Origin: Syncephalis plumigaleata | Lineage: Eukaryota > Zoopagomycota > Zoopagomycetes > Zoopagales > Piptocephalidaceae | Reading direction: 5' to 3' | DNA length: 38,962 bases | NCBI GenBank assembly: GCA_025201365.1 | Contig: JAIXMF010000107.1 | Coordinates: 1-38,962 of the forward strand | In this document: piece by piece, positions 11,188 through 20,607 of the stretch | How positions within the stretch are numbered: the first letter of the stretch is position 1 | Layout of the letters: the number at the start of each line of letters is the position of its first letter | The notes under the pieces: generated by a model | What the model saw: only the letters and a program-made list of their open reading frames with translations | Database searches by the model: none | What the model was told of the DNA's origin: nothing | Translations under genes and position numbers: made by a program

Positions 11188-11992
11188 GTTAATATGAAAC
11201 ATGGCATCACGCTCTTGCTTGTATAATCTTTTTTGCTTAACATGTATACTAAAATAAATTTTGTGCTTTATTCTAATTCTCTATTATTCTTACAATCAAA
11301 ATGATGCTAACAGCACATACACAAATCATTAATAAATACTTATACTATTACTTTATCACACATGTAGTTGAATGCTTAGCATACTGGATCTATTTATTCA
11401 AGTGTTCGACAATATCAGCATACATATTTTATTTTAATCATTACTCTAAGCAGATACAACTAGTATCATCTTGCTACTCCCCTCATTCCACCTTTACTTT
11501 CATACACTCCCTTTCGCTCTCTTTATTCATTATGACTATTTATTTCCATCATTCTACCTTTCCACTACATATGCATGCTTGCCAATATTGTCATTTCACA
11601 CTGCATGTATCCACTATTCCACCTATTGCTCATTCACCTTGTTATTTACTTCTTTACGCAGCACGCGTCTTCTTTGTGTCAACTGCATTCTAACTGCATG
11701 CTCTTTCACTTTAACATACACATTCCCAATAGCAGCTATTATGCCATACTATCTCTATGACTTTTATTTGTCTCTTTGTTTTCCTCCTCTAAGCTATCTA
11801 TTTAACATCTCCTTCATCTGCTAAGGCCATAACAACTACTCAATAATAATAGCAATGCGATAATGGTGCTGATAATTGTACAATTTTATTTATTAATAAA
11901 CAGCAAATGTTAAAGGATAAGTGCGCAAATTGGATGGAAAAACACGTCATTCTACTCTAATTATTTTTCCCACTTCTACTCGTTTATTTATC
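11146..11992. other. Intergenic region with pyrimidine-rich tract; promoter of the ZNG1-like gene
   Basis: No gene is supported. Bases about 11460-11820 are T/C-rich on the plus strand, which creates overlapping open frames in three phases (for example 11301-11693 and 11471-11824). The encoded peptides are Tyr/Ser/His/Phe-rich, as expected from such composition. A 21-bp sequence shared with 23261-23281 lies at 11922-11942, 51 bp before the ATG. Confidence 0.45.
11922..11942 (+). repeat. Dispersed 21-bp repeat, copy 1 (upstream of the ZNG1-like gene)
   Basis: This is identical to the reverse complement of 23261-23281. It begins TGCGCAAATTGG and ends in five A residues. Looser similarity extends about 40 bases upstream in both copies (TTATTTATT, then TAA, then CAAATG). 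It may be a terminal remnant of a dispersed element or a shared regulatory motif. Confidence 0.6.
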
Positions 11993-13831
11993 ATGGAAGT
12001 AGATCAAGATTGTCCTGAACTTGTTGACTTGTCGGTCAGTAATGACGACACCGTACCAACCGAAGAACTTGCCAAGATTCCTATCACAGTAGTTACTGGA
12101 TTCCTCGGTGCCGGTAAAACCACTCTGTTAAACTATATACTGACCGCAGAGCATGGTAAACGTATTGCGGTTATTCTCAATGAATTTGGCGATAGTAAGC
12201 GATTAGACACTAGTAATGAGTAAATGGCTTATTAACACTACTTTATTGACAGGTAGCGATATTGAAAAATCATTACAAGTAGCGGGACAAGATGGTCAAC
12301 TCTATGAAGAATGGCTAGAGTTGCGAAACGGTTGTTTATGCTGCAATGTAAAGTAAGTAGTTATTCGTCAAACCTATCACCTCTTACTACACTATACTTG
12401 TACAAATACTTACACATACTATTTAGAGATATAGGTGTGCAAGCTATCGAGAATCTGATGAAGAAACGCGGTAAATTTGATTATATTCTACTGGAAACAA
12501 CAGGTATCGCACTCTAGGATAAATGTAGTAAAGTTACACTTTATTAATACAGCCAAAATTGTATTATTACTATACCACCTATAGGATTGGCCGATCCAGG
12601 CAAGTATTCTATGTGACATGTACAAGATAGCATTATCATTTACATAATCGACAAATTATAACAATAATAATAGGACCAATTGCCTCGATGTTCTGGCTTG
12701 ATGATGCACTTTGTAGTCAAGTATACCTGGATGGTATTATTACACTAGTCGATGCTAAACACATTGAAAGGGTAAGATAGACTAGTCTCTAGATTGTAAA
12801 TGATATACAGTAGTTAACAATGGAATACGTATTATGTATGTTTAGCATCTATCCGAGATGGATGATACTAATCCAACTAATACGGCAACACGGTAAAGAC
12901 ACATTAATCGATCATCTATCCATGAGATTAATCATCGTTCCTCACATATACACGATACATCATTATTAGACAAATAGCCATGGCAGATCGATTAATTTTG
13001 AATAAGATTGATTTATTATCAAGCGAGGAATTACAACGAATTGAACAGCATATTTTGTAAGTCGTTACTACTAATAATAGTAATAATAGTGACAATATTA
13101 ATTGCATGTAGACAAGTCAATTCCATGGCAAAACTATATCGATCCGAACAATCAAGGTAATTGCTCGTTGCTATTATTCGATTATACTTACCGTTGATAA
13201 TACAGAGTGCCCATTGAATTCGTCTTGAATCTAGATGCCTATAGTTCAGCACCTGATCCACCGGCACTATCCACGATTGTACCACCTACTAATCATTTAC
13301 AAGTATGTATTCATTATTTAGGATTGTAGTCATGTCTAGTGCTCATCTCGTGTATACTATTACTAATATTACCTTTATTGTTTCTAGGATGTAACGACAG
13401 TGTGTCTAGAATGGACGGCAACCCGTGATGACACTCTATTACCACCACTTGCTGATCGACTAGAACGTTGGATGCAAACATTACTCTGGGAGAAATACGT
13501 ACCATCATCGAGTGAGGAAATGTTGAATGAGAGATTATCCTCATCGACGACCACGACAACGACATCTACACTTGATGTACTACGTTTAAAGGGTGCATTT
13601 CATCTCGTGGATGATCCCATTGATCGATTGCATGTCATTCAAGGAGTGCAAGAATTGTATGAAGTACGAACGATTACCACGGAACCAGCGATGATGCTAG
13701 CTGCCGTATCTGCTAACCAGAACACCATTGCTAATATGAATGTCGGTAAACTTGTACTGATTGGACGTGGACTGGACCGTCAACAGCTGGTGGATTCATT
13801 GTCTAAATCAGTAAATGTAAACGTTAAATAA
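11993..13831 (+). CDS. ZNG1: Zinc-regulated GTPase metalloprotein activator (CobW/COG0523 family)
   Basis: Ten exons: 11993-12194, 12253-12352, 12427-12503, 12585-12599, 12674-12771, 12846-12892, 12970-13056, 13112-13156, 13206-13302 and 13388-13831. They give 403 residues in frame. The protein starts [14 protein letters not shown]. The CPEL motif is the N-terminal signature by which ZNG1 contacts methionine aminopeptidase 1. Next come the Walker [12 protein letters not shown] (from about residue 36), NEFGD, the zinc-binding GCLCC (Cys95, Cys97, Cys98), LLETTGLADPGP, NKIDLL and a CobW C-terminal domain ([24 protein letters not shown]). The family hydrolyses GTP to hand zinc to client metalloenzymes. 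I chose ATG 11993 because it opens the CPEL segment directly. Exon 4 is only 15 nt and is followed by a GC donor. Confidence 0.92.
12600..12673 (+). other. GC-AG intron in ZNG1 after a 15-nt exon
   Basis: Exon 12585-12599 encodes the conserved GLADPG stretch and is followed by AG|GCAAGT. This is the consensus form of the rare GC donor. The acceptor is AATAATAG at 12673. The frame requires this site: no GT nearby keeps [11 protein letters not shown] intact. Confidence 0.85.
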
Positions 13832-14293
13832 AGTATGGCATGCATTCATTGATTCATTCGAAATGCTTTCTATTCAATGTATTATTCTAATAAAACCATT
13901 ACCGCTGTTAATCATTTAATGCGATAGTAGATTACTTTAGTAGATCCTGATCAATCTATTTTATTTATTCGTATATGCTGCTGCAGCAGCATTAGCATAC
14001 TTATTAGTGTACGGATCATTTAGGAACGCGTAAAATATACTCGGGATTCATCATAAGTTGTTTTGTTACTCTGGGAAAAACAACAACAACAGCATCATCA
14101 TCATCAGCATCATTTGATGTCTTTCCACAGTGGCAATATGAAAAAAATATTCAATTCGACAGCATGCATTGTTTGATTCTTTCATTATTCGTTTTCCGTA
14201 GATTGTCCAGTTGTTCTCTCGTTGTCGCCTATCCCGATACACCAGTGACGTGGAGCTTTACTAGGTTCTATAGTACACTTGGCCTATGAGAGG
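13832..14293. other. Intergenic region between ZNG1 and the PPR gene
   Basis: No gene is seen. AATAAAA near 13890 may be the ZNG1 poly(A) signal. A perfect 18-bp palindrome lies at 13975-13992 and a CATCATCATCAGCATCAT simple run near 14094-14113. The remainder should hold the PPR gene promoter. Confidence 0.4.
13975..13992. repeat. Perfect 18-bp palindrome
   Basis: ATGCTGCTGCAGCAGCAT reads the same on both strands. It sits in the intergenic stretch about 140 bp after the ZNG1 stop. It may be a protein-binding site or a CTG/CAG microsatellite that happens to be symmetric. Confidence 0.6.
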
Positions 14294-17212
14294 ATGCACT
14301 GGCTACCGCAACCCGTGTGTTTGTCGTGGCTATGCCGCTATAGCGGTCGAAGCACTAAATATTCGATTTTCCTTTACGATTCGTTAATGACGCGTCTTAA
14401 TCGACCACTTCTAGCTCGATCTTACGTTAATTCCATTAATAGACGTTTAAACCATGATACTCGACAGCTGCTAAATGTGCACCGTCATTCCGTTCGTCAT
14501 AGAACGATGCCTTTTTGTCGTTTAATACTGACTCGCACACTCTTCGTTAGTAGTGCCGCACGCTCACCCGTCAACAACGCGACTATTAGCGACGAGACGT
14601 ATATAAATAGTTTGGAGAAGGCGGTACAAAATGATGATATCGACGCGATAGTTGGTGCATGCAAGGATATTGCGCAATGGGCTAGTGCGTCAGCTTACGT
14701 GCGTAATATGCTTCAGCGTGGTATGAGTGCTATCGCTCGTAGCAATCATGTCAACACCTTACAATGGACGCTAGAAGTATGCAAATTGATGGAGGAGCAC
14801 GGCAAGCCTATGGGGATTGGCGAGTTTCACATTCTTCTAGCGGTCTACGCTCGTCAGCAACAACCACAGCAAGCGAAAAAGATTATAACAGCAATGCGAC
14901 AGCGTGGCATTCCCGCAACGCCCACCGCCTATAATCTATGGATAGGTTCGCATATAGAGGCGCTTGATCTATTTGGCGCGTTAGATGCCTACGAGTCGAT
15001 GCAGACTAATAAGGTGAAATCCAACTCGGACACATTCCGTCAATTGATCGCGGTAGCCTTTGGACACTTGAATCCCTGTAATCTTATTATGGATCGATTT
15101 GCGCTATACGCGGATACAGATGGTGCCGACTATTTATTCAATTACATGGTAGACACGGGTATCACGCCTAGTAGTTTCACATATGAAAGATTACTCGACG
15201 CTCATCAACAGCGTGGTAATGTTGCATCAGTGACGCGTGTCTATCAGTCGATGCGAGAGCAAGGCATTCCGTTAACGCAGAATATCGGCATACGCATGAT
15301 TGTATTCTTCAGTCGATTAATGAACGAGAAAAACGCGCTACAAGTACTCGATGACATGGAACGCGAAGGCGTTAGTCCCGACGTCTTTGGCTACACGGCA
15401 CTCATTCATTTATACGCGAAACTGCGCGATATCGATTCAGCCATGCGTTTATTCGATCGAATGAAACGTGTCGGTATAGAGCCGACACGCTGGACGTTCA
15501 ATGCGATTATTCGCGCCTATACCGATTGCGGTCGGCATATGCAAGCACATCAGATTATCAATGACATGATCGGATCGGGCGTCAAGCCTAATCAATACAC
15601 GTATCGACCATTAATGGCCTATTATGCATCTACTGGTCAGTTGGACAGAATAGAAAAGCTACTTGAAGAGATGCGTGAGCATGATGTATGTCCCGGCAAT
15701 GTAACACTATCGGCGATTATCGGCACTTATATCGAGGCGAATCAAATGGAAGATGCGCATCAATTCCTGGACACGGCTATTAAACAAGGATTGGAGGTGC
15801 GTACACGTACGTTCAATCTGCTACTACTTGGTTACTCGCGCAAACCAAGTATTGATGGTGCACTACGTGTTCTACGTGGTATGCTAGAGCAAAACGTGGA
15901 GCCCGATAAGGCATCCTATGATTTATTAATTCGATTATTCTCGCGTATGGCGGATCCAGTGAATGCAACGCGTATCTTGAAGGAACGCCAATCGTCCGAT
16001 TCATCCGCTACTACGCAGTACACGTATGTACCATTACTCGCGGCCTACGCTGCAGCCGGTGACACCGAGGGTATTGATCAAGCATTTCGTTTAATGCTTG
16101 AATCGGGAACACGACCGTCGGCCGAGGCGTATAACGTACTTATCCACGCTCATGGTCTACACAGCAGTATAACGAGAGCGTTGGAGATTTATCGCGACAT
16201 GCAGTTGCATCATGTGGAAGCGGACGAGGTCACCTATACCACGCTTATTTGTCGACTGGCCGACAATGGCTACGTCGATGAGGCGGAGCGTGTTTTCGCC
16301 GATGCACATCAACAACTTCGTACGGCTCGTGCCTATAACGCGCTTATTAGCATGTACACGCAACAGCATGACTTGACAGAGGCACGAAGAATCTATAATG
16401 AACTATTATCGAACGGTGTTGTCCCCGATGGCCTAACCTACACGCTACTAATGCAAGCCTATGTCATTACTGGTGATGCACAAAGTGCGCACGCAACCAT
16501 GGACGAGTTACGCTCGCGTGGATTCTCACCGGATATCGTTCATTATACTACTTTATTGAAGGCATACGCACTCAGTCACGATGCAAGTGCTGCCGAGTAT
16601 TTGCGTAATGAAATGGACGCCAATAACGTACGTATGGATCGTATCGCATGGCTATGGCTGTTCCGTGCACTCTCCTACCAGTACAACATGTTATGGTATG
16701 CCTGGGATGAAATGCTCAATCACAATCAGGCGAGTGCTCAGGCATTCTCGGTAATGGTCAATCAGTGTGCATCTCGTGCCAATCTATTACGTCGTGCCTA
16801 CACGGAATGGGAACGAGTACGCCTGCACGAGTTTCTAGATGTACGCAATTACAACCAATTAGCGGCAGCATTGGCTAAACGACGCATGCTACCAGAAGCG
16901 TGTAATGTACTCGAAGCAATGCATGTGGATAAACCGCTCGACTACTCGAATGAAAGAGAGTTTTCTAACGTTTGGACGTGGACAGCACGCGCACTCGTGT
17001 CCGGCTTATTCGAATATCGTCAACAACAAGGTGATGTGAAAGCAAGCGATTTATTAGAACGATTAGAACGTGTCGCACCAGAGATACTCACCCTCGTCGA
17101 GGATGAAGAGCGTATAAGACGGGAGGGCCCCCGTGAGACACCGAGACGTCGACCAGATGATCCGCGTGGAACACGTAAACGTCTAGGATATCGTGAGGTA
17201 AAACTGAAGTAA
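14294..17212 (+). CDS. Pentatricopeptide repeat (PPR) protein, probably mitochondrial
   Basis: A single uninterrupted frame of 972 residues from ATG 14294 to TAA 17210-17212. ATG 14387 is an alternative start. The first 90 or so residues are rich in Arg, Ser, Leu and His with almost no acidic residues, as in mitochondrial targeting peptides. From about residue 110 to the end there are many tandem units of about 35 residues of PPR type, for example PDVFGYTALIHLYAKL, PNQYTYRPLMAYYAST, PDGLTYTLLMQAYVIT and PDIVHYTTLLKAYALS. PPR proteins bind organellar RNA, one base per repeat, and control processing, stability or translation. I see no SMR, DYW or other added domain. The basic C-terminus (RRRPDDPRGTRKR) may add RNA contact. 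It is the only large intronless gene in the window. Confidence 0.9.
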   Translation: MHWLPQPVCLSWLCRYSGRSTKYSIFLYDSLMTRLNRPLLARSYVNSINRRLNHDTRQLLNVHRHSVRHRTMPFCRLILTRTLFVSSAARSPVNNATISDETYINSLEKAVQNDDIDAIVGACKDIAQWASASAYVRNMLQRGMSAIARSNHVNTLQWTLEVCKLMEEHGKPMGIGEFHILLAVYARQQQPQQAKKIITAMRQRGIPATPTAYNLWIGSHIEALDLFGALDAYESMQTNKVKSNSDTFRQLIAVAFGHLNPCNLIMDRFALYADTDGADYLFNYMVDTGITPSSFTYERLLDAHQQRGNVASVTRVYQSMREQGIPLTQNIGIRMIVFFSRLMNEKNALQVLDDMEREGVSPDVFGYTALIHLYAKLRDIDSAMRLFDRMKRVGIEPTRWTFNAIIRAYTDCGRHMQAHQIINDMIGSGVKPNQYTYRPLMAYYASTGQLDRIEKLLEEMREHDVCPGNVTLSAIIGTYIEANQMEDAHQFLDTAIKQGLEVRTRTFNLLLLGYSRKPSIDGALRVLRGMLEQNVEPDKASYDLLIRLFSRMADPVNATRILKERQSSDSSATTQYTYVPLLAAYAAAGDTEGIDQAFRLMLESGTRPSAEAYNVLIHAHGLHSSITRALEIYRDMQLHHVEADEVTYTTLICRLADNGYVDEAERVFADAHQQLRTARAYNALISMYTQQHDLTEARRIYNELLSNGVVPDGLTYTLLMQAYVITGDAQSAHATMDELRSRGFSPDIVHYTTLLKAYALSHDASAAEYLRNEMDANNVRMDRIAWLWLFRALSYQYNMLWYAWDEMLNHNQASAQAFSVMVNQCASRANLLRRAYTEWERVRLHEFLDVRNYNQLAAALAKRRMLPEACNVLEAMHVDKPLDYSNEREFSNVWTWTARALVSGLFEYRQQQGDVKASDLLERLERVAPEILTLVEDEERIRREGPRETPRRRPDDPRGTRKRLGYREVKLK

Positions 17213-17218
17213 TCATTT

Positions 17219-20200
17219 CTAATTACTACTAGTAGTACTTTTATTATTCTTATTATTATTGTCAGCATCAGCATCACTCTTGTTATCCTTATTTGTATAA
17301 TAAACTTTTGCCGCATTGCTTAGGATGGTCAATGTACCATTACTGCCGACCAGTTCGTGTACATGAATATGCTCCTTGATTCGTGTCTGAAGCTGTTCAA
17401 ATAGCAATTGTTGTTTACCATGATCATTGTCCATGACCGATTCATTGAGTTGATGCATATAACTATCGAGACTAGTGTCTAATAATTGGTAAGGTGATCC
17501 GATCTCCTTATAAACATGCAGTAACAGCTGATGTACACGCACTAATGGTGAGATTACTTGTAGATCAGTTCTAGTAACTATTTCATCGGATGTTGCAAAT
17601 AATAAATGACTAATAGCAATAGTAATGCATTAGTTTCTTGTTTAATCATGTATTAGATTACTTACCGGAAACTACGTAATGCCGCGTAACTAGAACCTAG
17701 ATCGGACAATGACCAAGTGACACGACCCGATGTGGCAATGTTATTTGTACAGAATTCCAATTGTGTTGCATCGGCCGCCAAGCATAATCGTTTATGTTCA
17801 TCCAACGGACATACGATACTTGCTTGTAGCATGAACACACGTAATAGTCGATCAATCCATTGTTGAACACTGATTCAATCAAGCATAATGCATAGTAGAA
17901 TGTAAGCAACTTTATAATAATGACGACAATGATCATGACACTTGACTTACCGTGGTACTAATACTGAATCACATTCAAATCGTGCCAGATATTCACGTTG
18001 TAAGTAGCCGATCTTACGACTGAATTCATCCATATAGTCACTTCCCCCACTAGTAGATACAGGAGATTGCGATCCATCTGTTTTACTATTATAGTATAGT
18101 ATAATGTTAATAATGCCTAAGAAGCAGTAATGAATCATGCATATACTTACTTGTTGAATTCATTATGCATCTTCAATAATGTCTCTACCAATGCTTTTTC
18201 AAATGCTTTCAACATTGGATCAATGACCGATGTAATAAGCTGTGTCAGCGACTATTCGATGCGTATAAACACAAGTAAGTATCAAGTGTGCTAATGCGAT
18301 CAACTACCTACTTTACTACTAGCTCGTTCATGAGATATATACTTTGTGTAGGCATCCGAATGATTTAGGGAGATTAACAATGCATGCATGGCATTGGCAA
18401 TATCAATATTCAATAGTTGACCCGGTGTACAAATGCCTTGACCAATCTCGAAGTTGGCAGGTGAACGAAGCTATCCCGTTTATCTATGGCATTAGTTTGC
18501 TTCATTTCAATGTTATATATGTAATTCGAACAACTGCTTACTAGTAATCGACCTCGTTCGGCGCATTGAATAACAACATCATTGACGGATTGTATAATCA
18601 ATCGAGTGGAACGTGGATCAAATTGAAGTCTTTCCAGTTCACTATAGCATTATTGCATACTAAGCATGTCCGTATGGTGATATTCATCGTTCATTACTTA
18701 CGCAACCAATAGAGATCCTATACGTGAAAGTTCATCGCGAGATATACCACCACGTTGTGAGAATGATTTACGCATTTGATCATCTAGCTGACGTTGCCAT
18801 CGACGTATATAGGTTGCCTCCAATTGAGACATACTACCAATGATCAAGGATACTTGCGGTCTAATAATAATGATACACATATGTTATTGCATACTAATAC
18901 ATATATATATATGGGCAAGCATCTTACTCTGGATGTTCTGCATCAAATGTCTCGCCAAAATAACTGGAAAGTTTAGCGAATAAACCATGCCACAATCGAA
19001 GCCATCGCGGATAATCCGAGTATAATAACTCCATAGTATGAGCATGCACACTTTTAGACACTAATCATAAATGTGAATGAGGCACTTGTCATTATATCTA
19101 TATAGAATGCTTACCTGTACCAGAGGATAATAACTTTGTCTTTACTAGATTCGCCAATTCCTTCCAATAGATATCAAGTAAATTATTGTCTATAATCAAA
19201 GATACACACACATATGTAAGAACAGCATCTAACATTTCAACTATATGAACATACCAATACTGGATTCTAGATTCAATTGACTTTGTTGATGATTTAGAGC
19301 CGATTGCAATTCATACAACTAATATTGATATGCATGATATTAGTAGAATTGCTATATAGCAATAACAATGATTCACTTACATCACATCCAGTTTTATACA
19401 CCGAATCTATCCATGTACTTAATTTCATCCAAAATATTGTTGCATATTCTGGATCTATACGATTGTTACCTAGTGTCATTATTATTATTATCATTAATAA
19501 GCAAGAATATATAGCATAACATACTGTTATTCGTAGTAGATGGACTAGTAGTATTGGTCAGTTCAATGGCTGTATCGGCCAGTTGTCTTATTCGTGTATC
19601 AACAAATGTATCGATATAGTCCTCCATCTTTCCCAAATGATAATAGATAACAAGTGCACGACTTAATTGTAGGCTATCCTAATAATATCATCTATCTTAA
19701 TCTACCGAGTATCGCTTCTTCATTTGATCTAGCACTCTACCTGATCTACAAGTGCCTGATTAACAAGCTGTTCTCCCTTATTACTAATCAATTCCCGTAT
19801 TGTATTAACACGATGCTTCTCCCTTTCCACGGCCTCTATTCCATTTAGCAAATGTAATCGACTTGCAACTGTATCTACATAACAAATAATCATTAGTATT
19901 AGTATAGTAGAATTACTCGTTTATCCATTATTACCAATCTGTTTAATCATCTTGGCTATGGACACTAGAGCTGCATAATCGGCTTCATTGATCGATTTAT
20001 CATCATCGTGCAACTTTTGCGTTAACGTGTAGAACTGTTTAATATCACGTAATATACGACAAGTTTGCTGTAGTTTCTCTAACTGTTGAATATTCCGCGC
20101 TAATTGATCCCGTGGCTTCTTTAGTAATTCATATAGACTGGTGTACATAGTGTATATTACTATGAGGTAGTTATAGATATTATTATGCTAGCTTACGTTG

Positions 20201-20392
20201 TACTCTCCTTGACTAGTTTGCCCGCGTTATCCTTTGCTACTGCCAACTCTTCCAAAGCGTCATATATCTATATGTGTGTGTATATGTATAAATACAAATA
20301 AATAACCAACAACTTGTTATACATACCTCTGGCAATGACTGCTCTGTATCCTTGTTCTCACTATCATTACTAAGTAATGGTAAATCCGCCAT
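17219..20392 (-). CDS. COG5: Conserved oligomeric Golgi complex subunit 5
   Basis: Sixteen exons read leftwards: 20392-20327, 20267-20197, 20137-19935, 19874-19741, 19678-19525, 19469-19381, 19318-19255, 19189-19115, 19060-18928, 18860-18702, 18641-18542, 18470-18312, 18251-18151, 18085-17951, 17869-17666 and 17570-17219. They total 732 residues in one frame, ending in TAG at 17219. COG is an eight-subunit Golgi vesicle tether, and COG5 belongs to lobe B. COG5-like traits are an N-terminal coiled-coil (LARNIQQLEKLQQTCRILRD), ISNKGEQLVNQALVDQ, LSRALVIYYHLGKMEDYID, ELERLQFDPRSTRLI and RLLRVFMLQASIVCPLDE. The tail is Asn/Lys-rich. The exon 3 start uses CCAG at 20139-20140; the earlier TAG would break the frame. 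The gene is divergent from the helicase on its right and nearly touches the PPR gene on its left. Confidence 0.85.
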
Positions 20393-20607
20393 ACTGACTA
20401 ACTACTAATAGAAGTGATTTGATAAAGGATATAAACAAAGTAATAGAAATGTGTATAATTTCATCATCATCATCATCATAACAGATCAATTGCAATATGG
20501 TAACATTTAAGGAGCGAACGCGCTAAAAAAAAAGAAAAAATATTTCCAGCAAGATTCTTTCTTCTTTCATCTTTGACTTTTAACGTTTGCCACCTTCTTG
20601 TTACAAC
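20393..20607. promoter_or_regulatory. Probable bidirectional promoter between COG5 and ROK1/DDX52
   Basis: Only 215 bp separate the two divergent ATGs. The stretch contains a CATCATCATCATCATCAT run (about 20461-20479), GCGAACGCGC near 20515 and a poly-A/AAGAAAAAA tract at 20525-20540. It must hold both promoters and 5' UTRs. No TATA box is certain. Confidence 0.6.

Noticed and set aside
11301-11824. Overlapping open frames of 60-130 codons between the kinase and ZNG1
   Set aside because: They arise from T/C-rich low-complexity sequence, are open in several phases at once and resemble no protein family.
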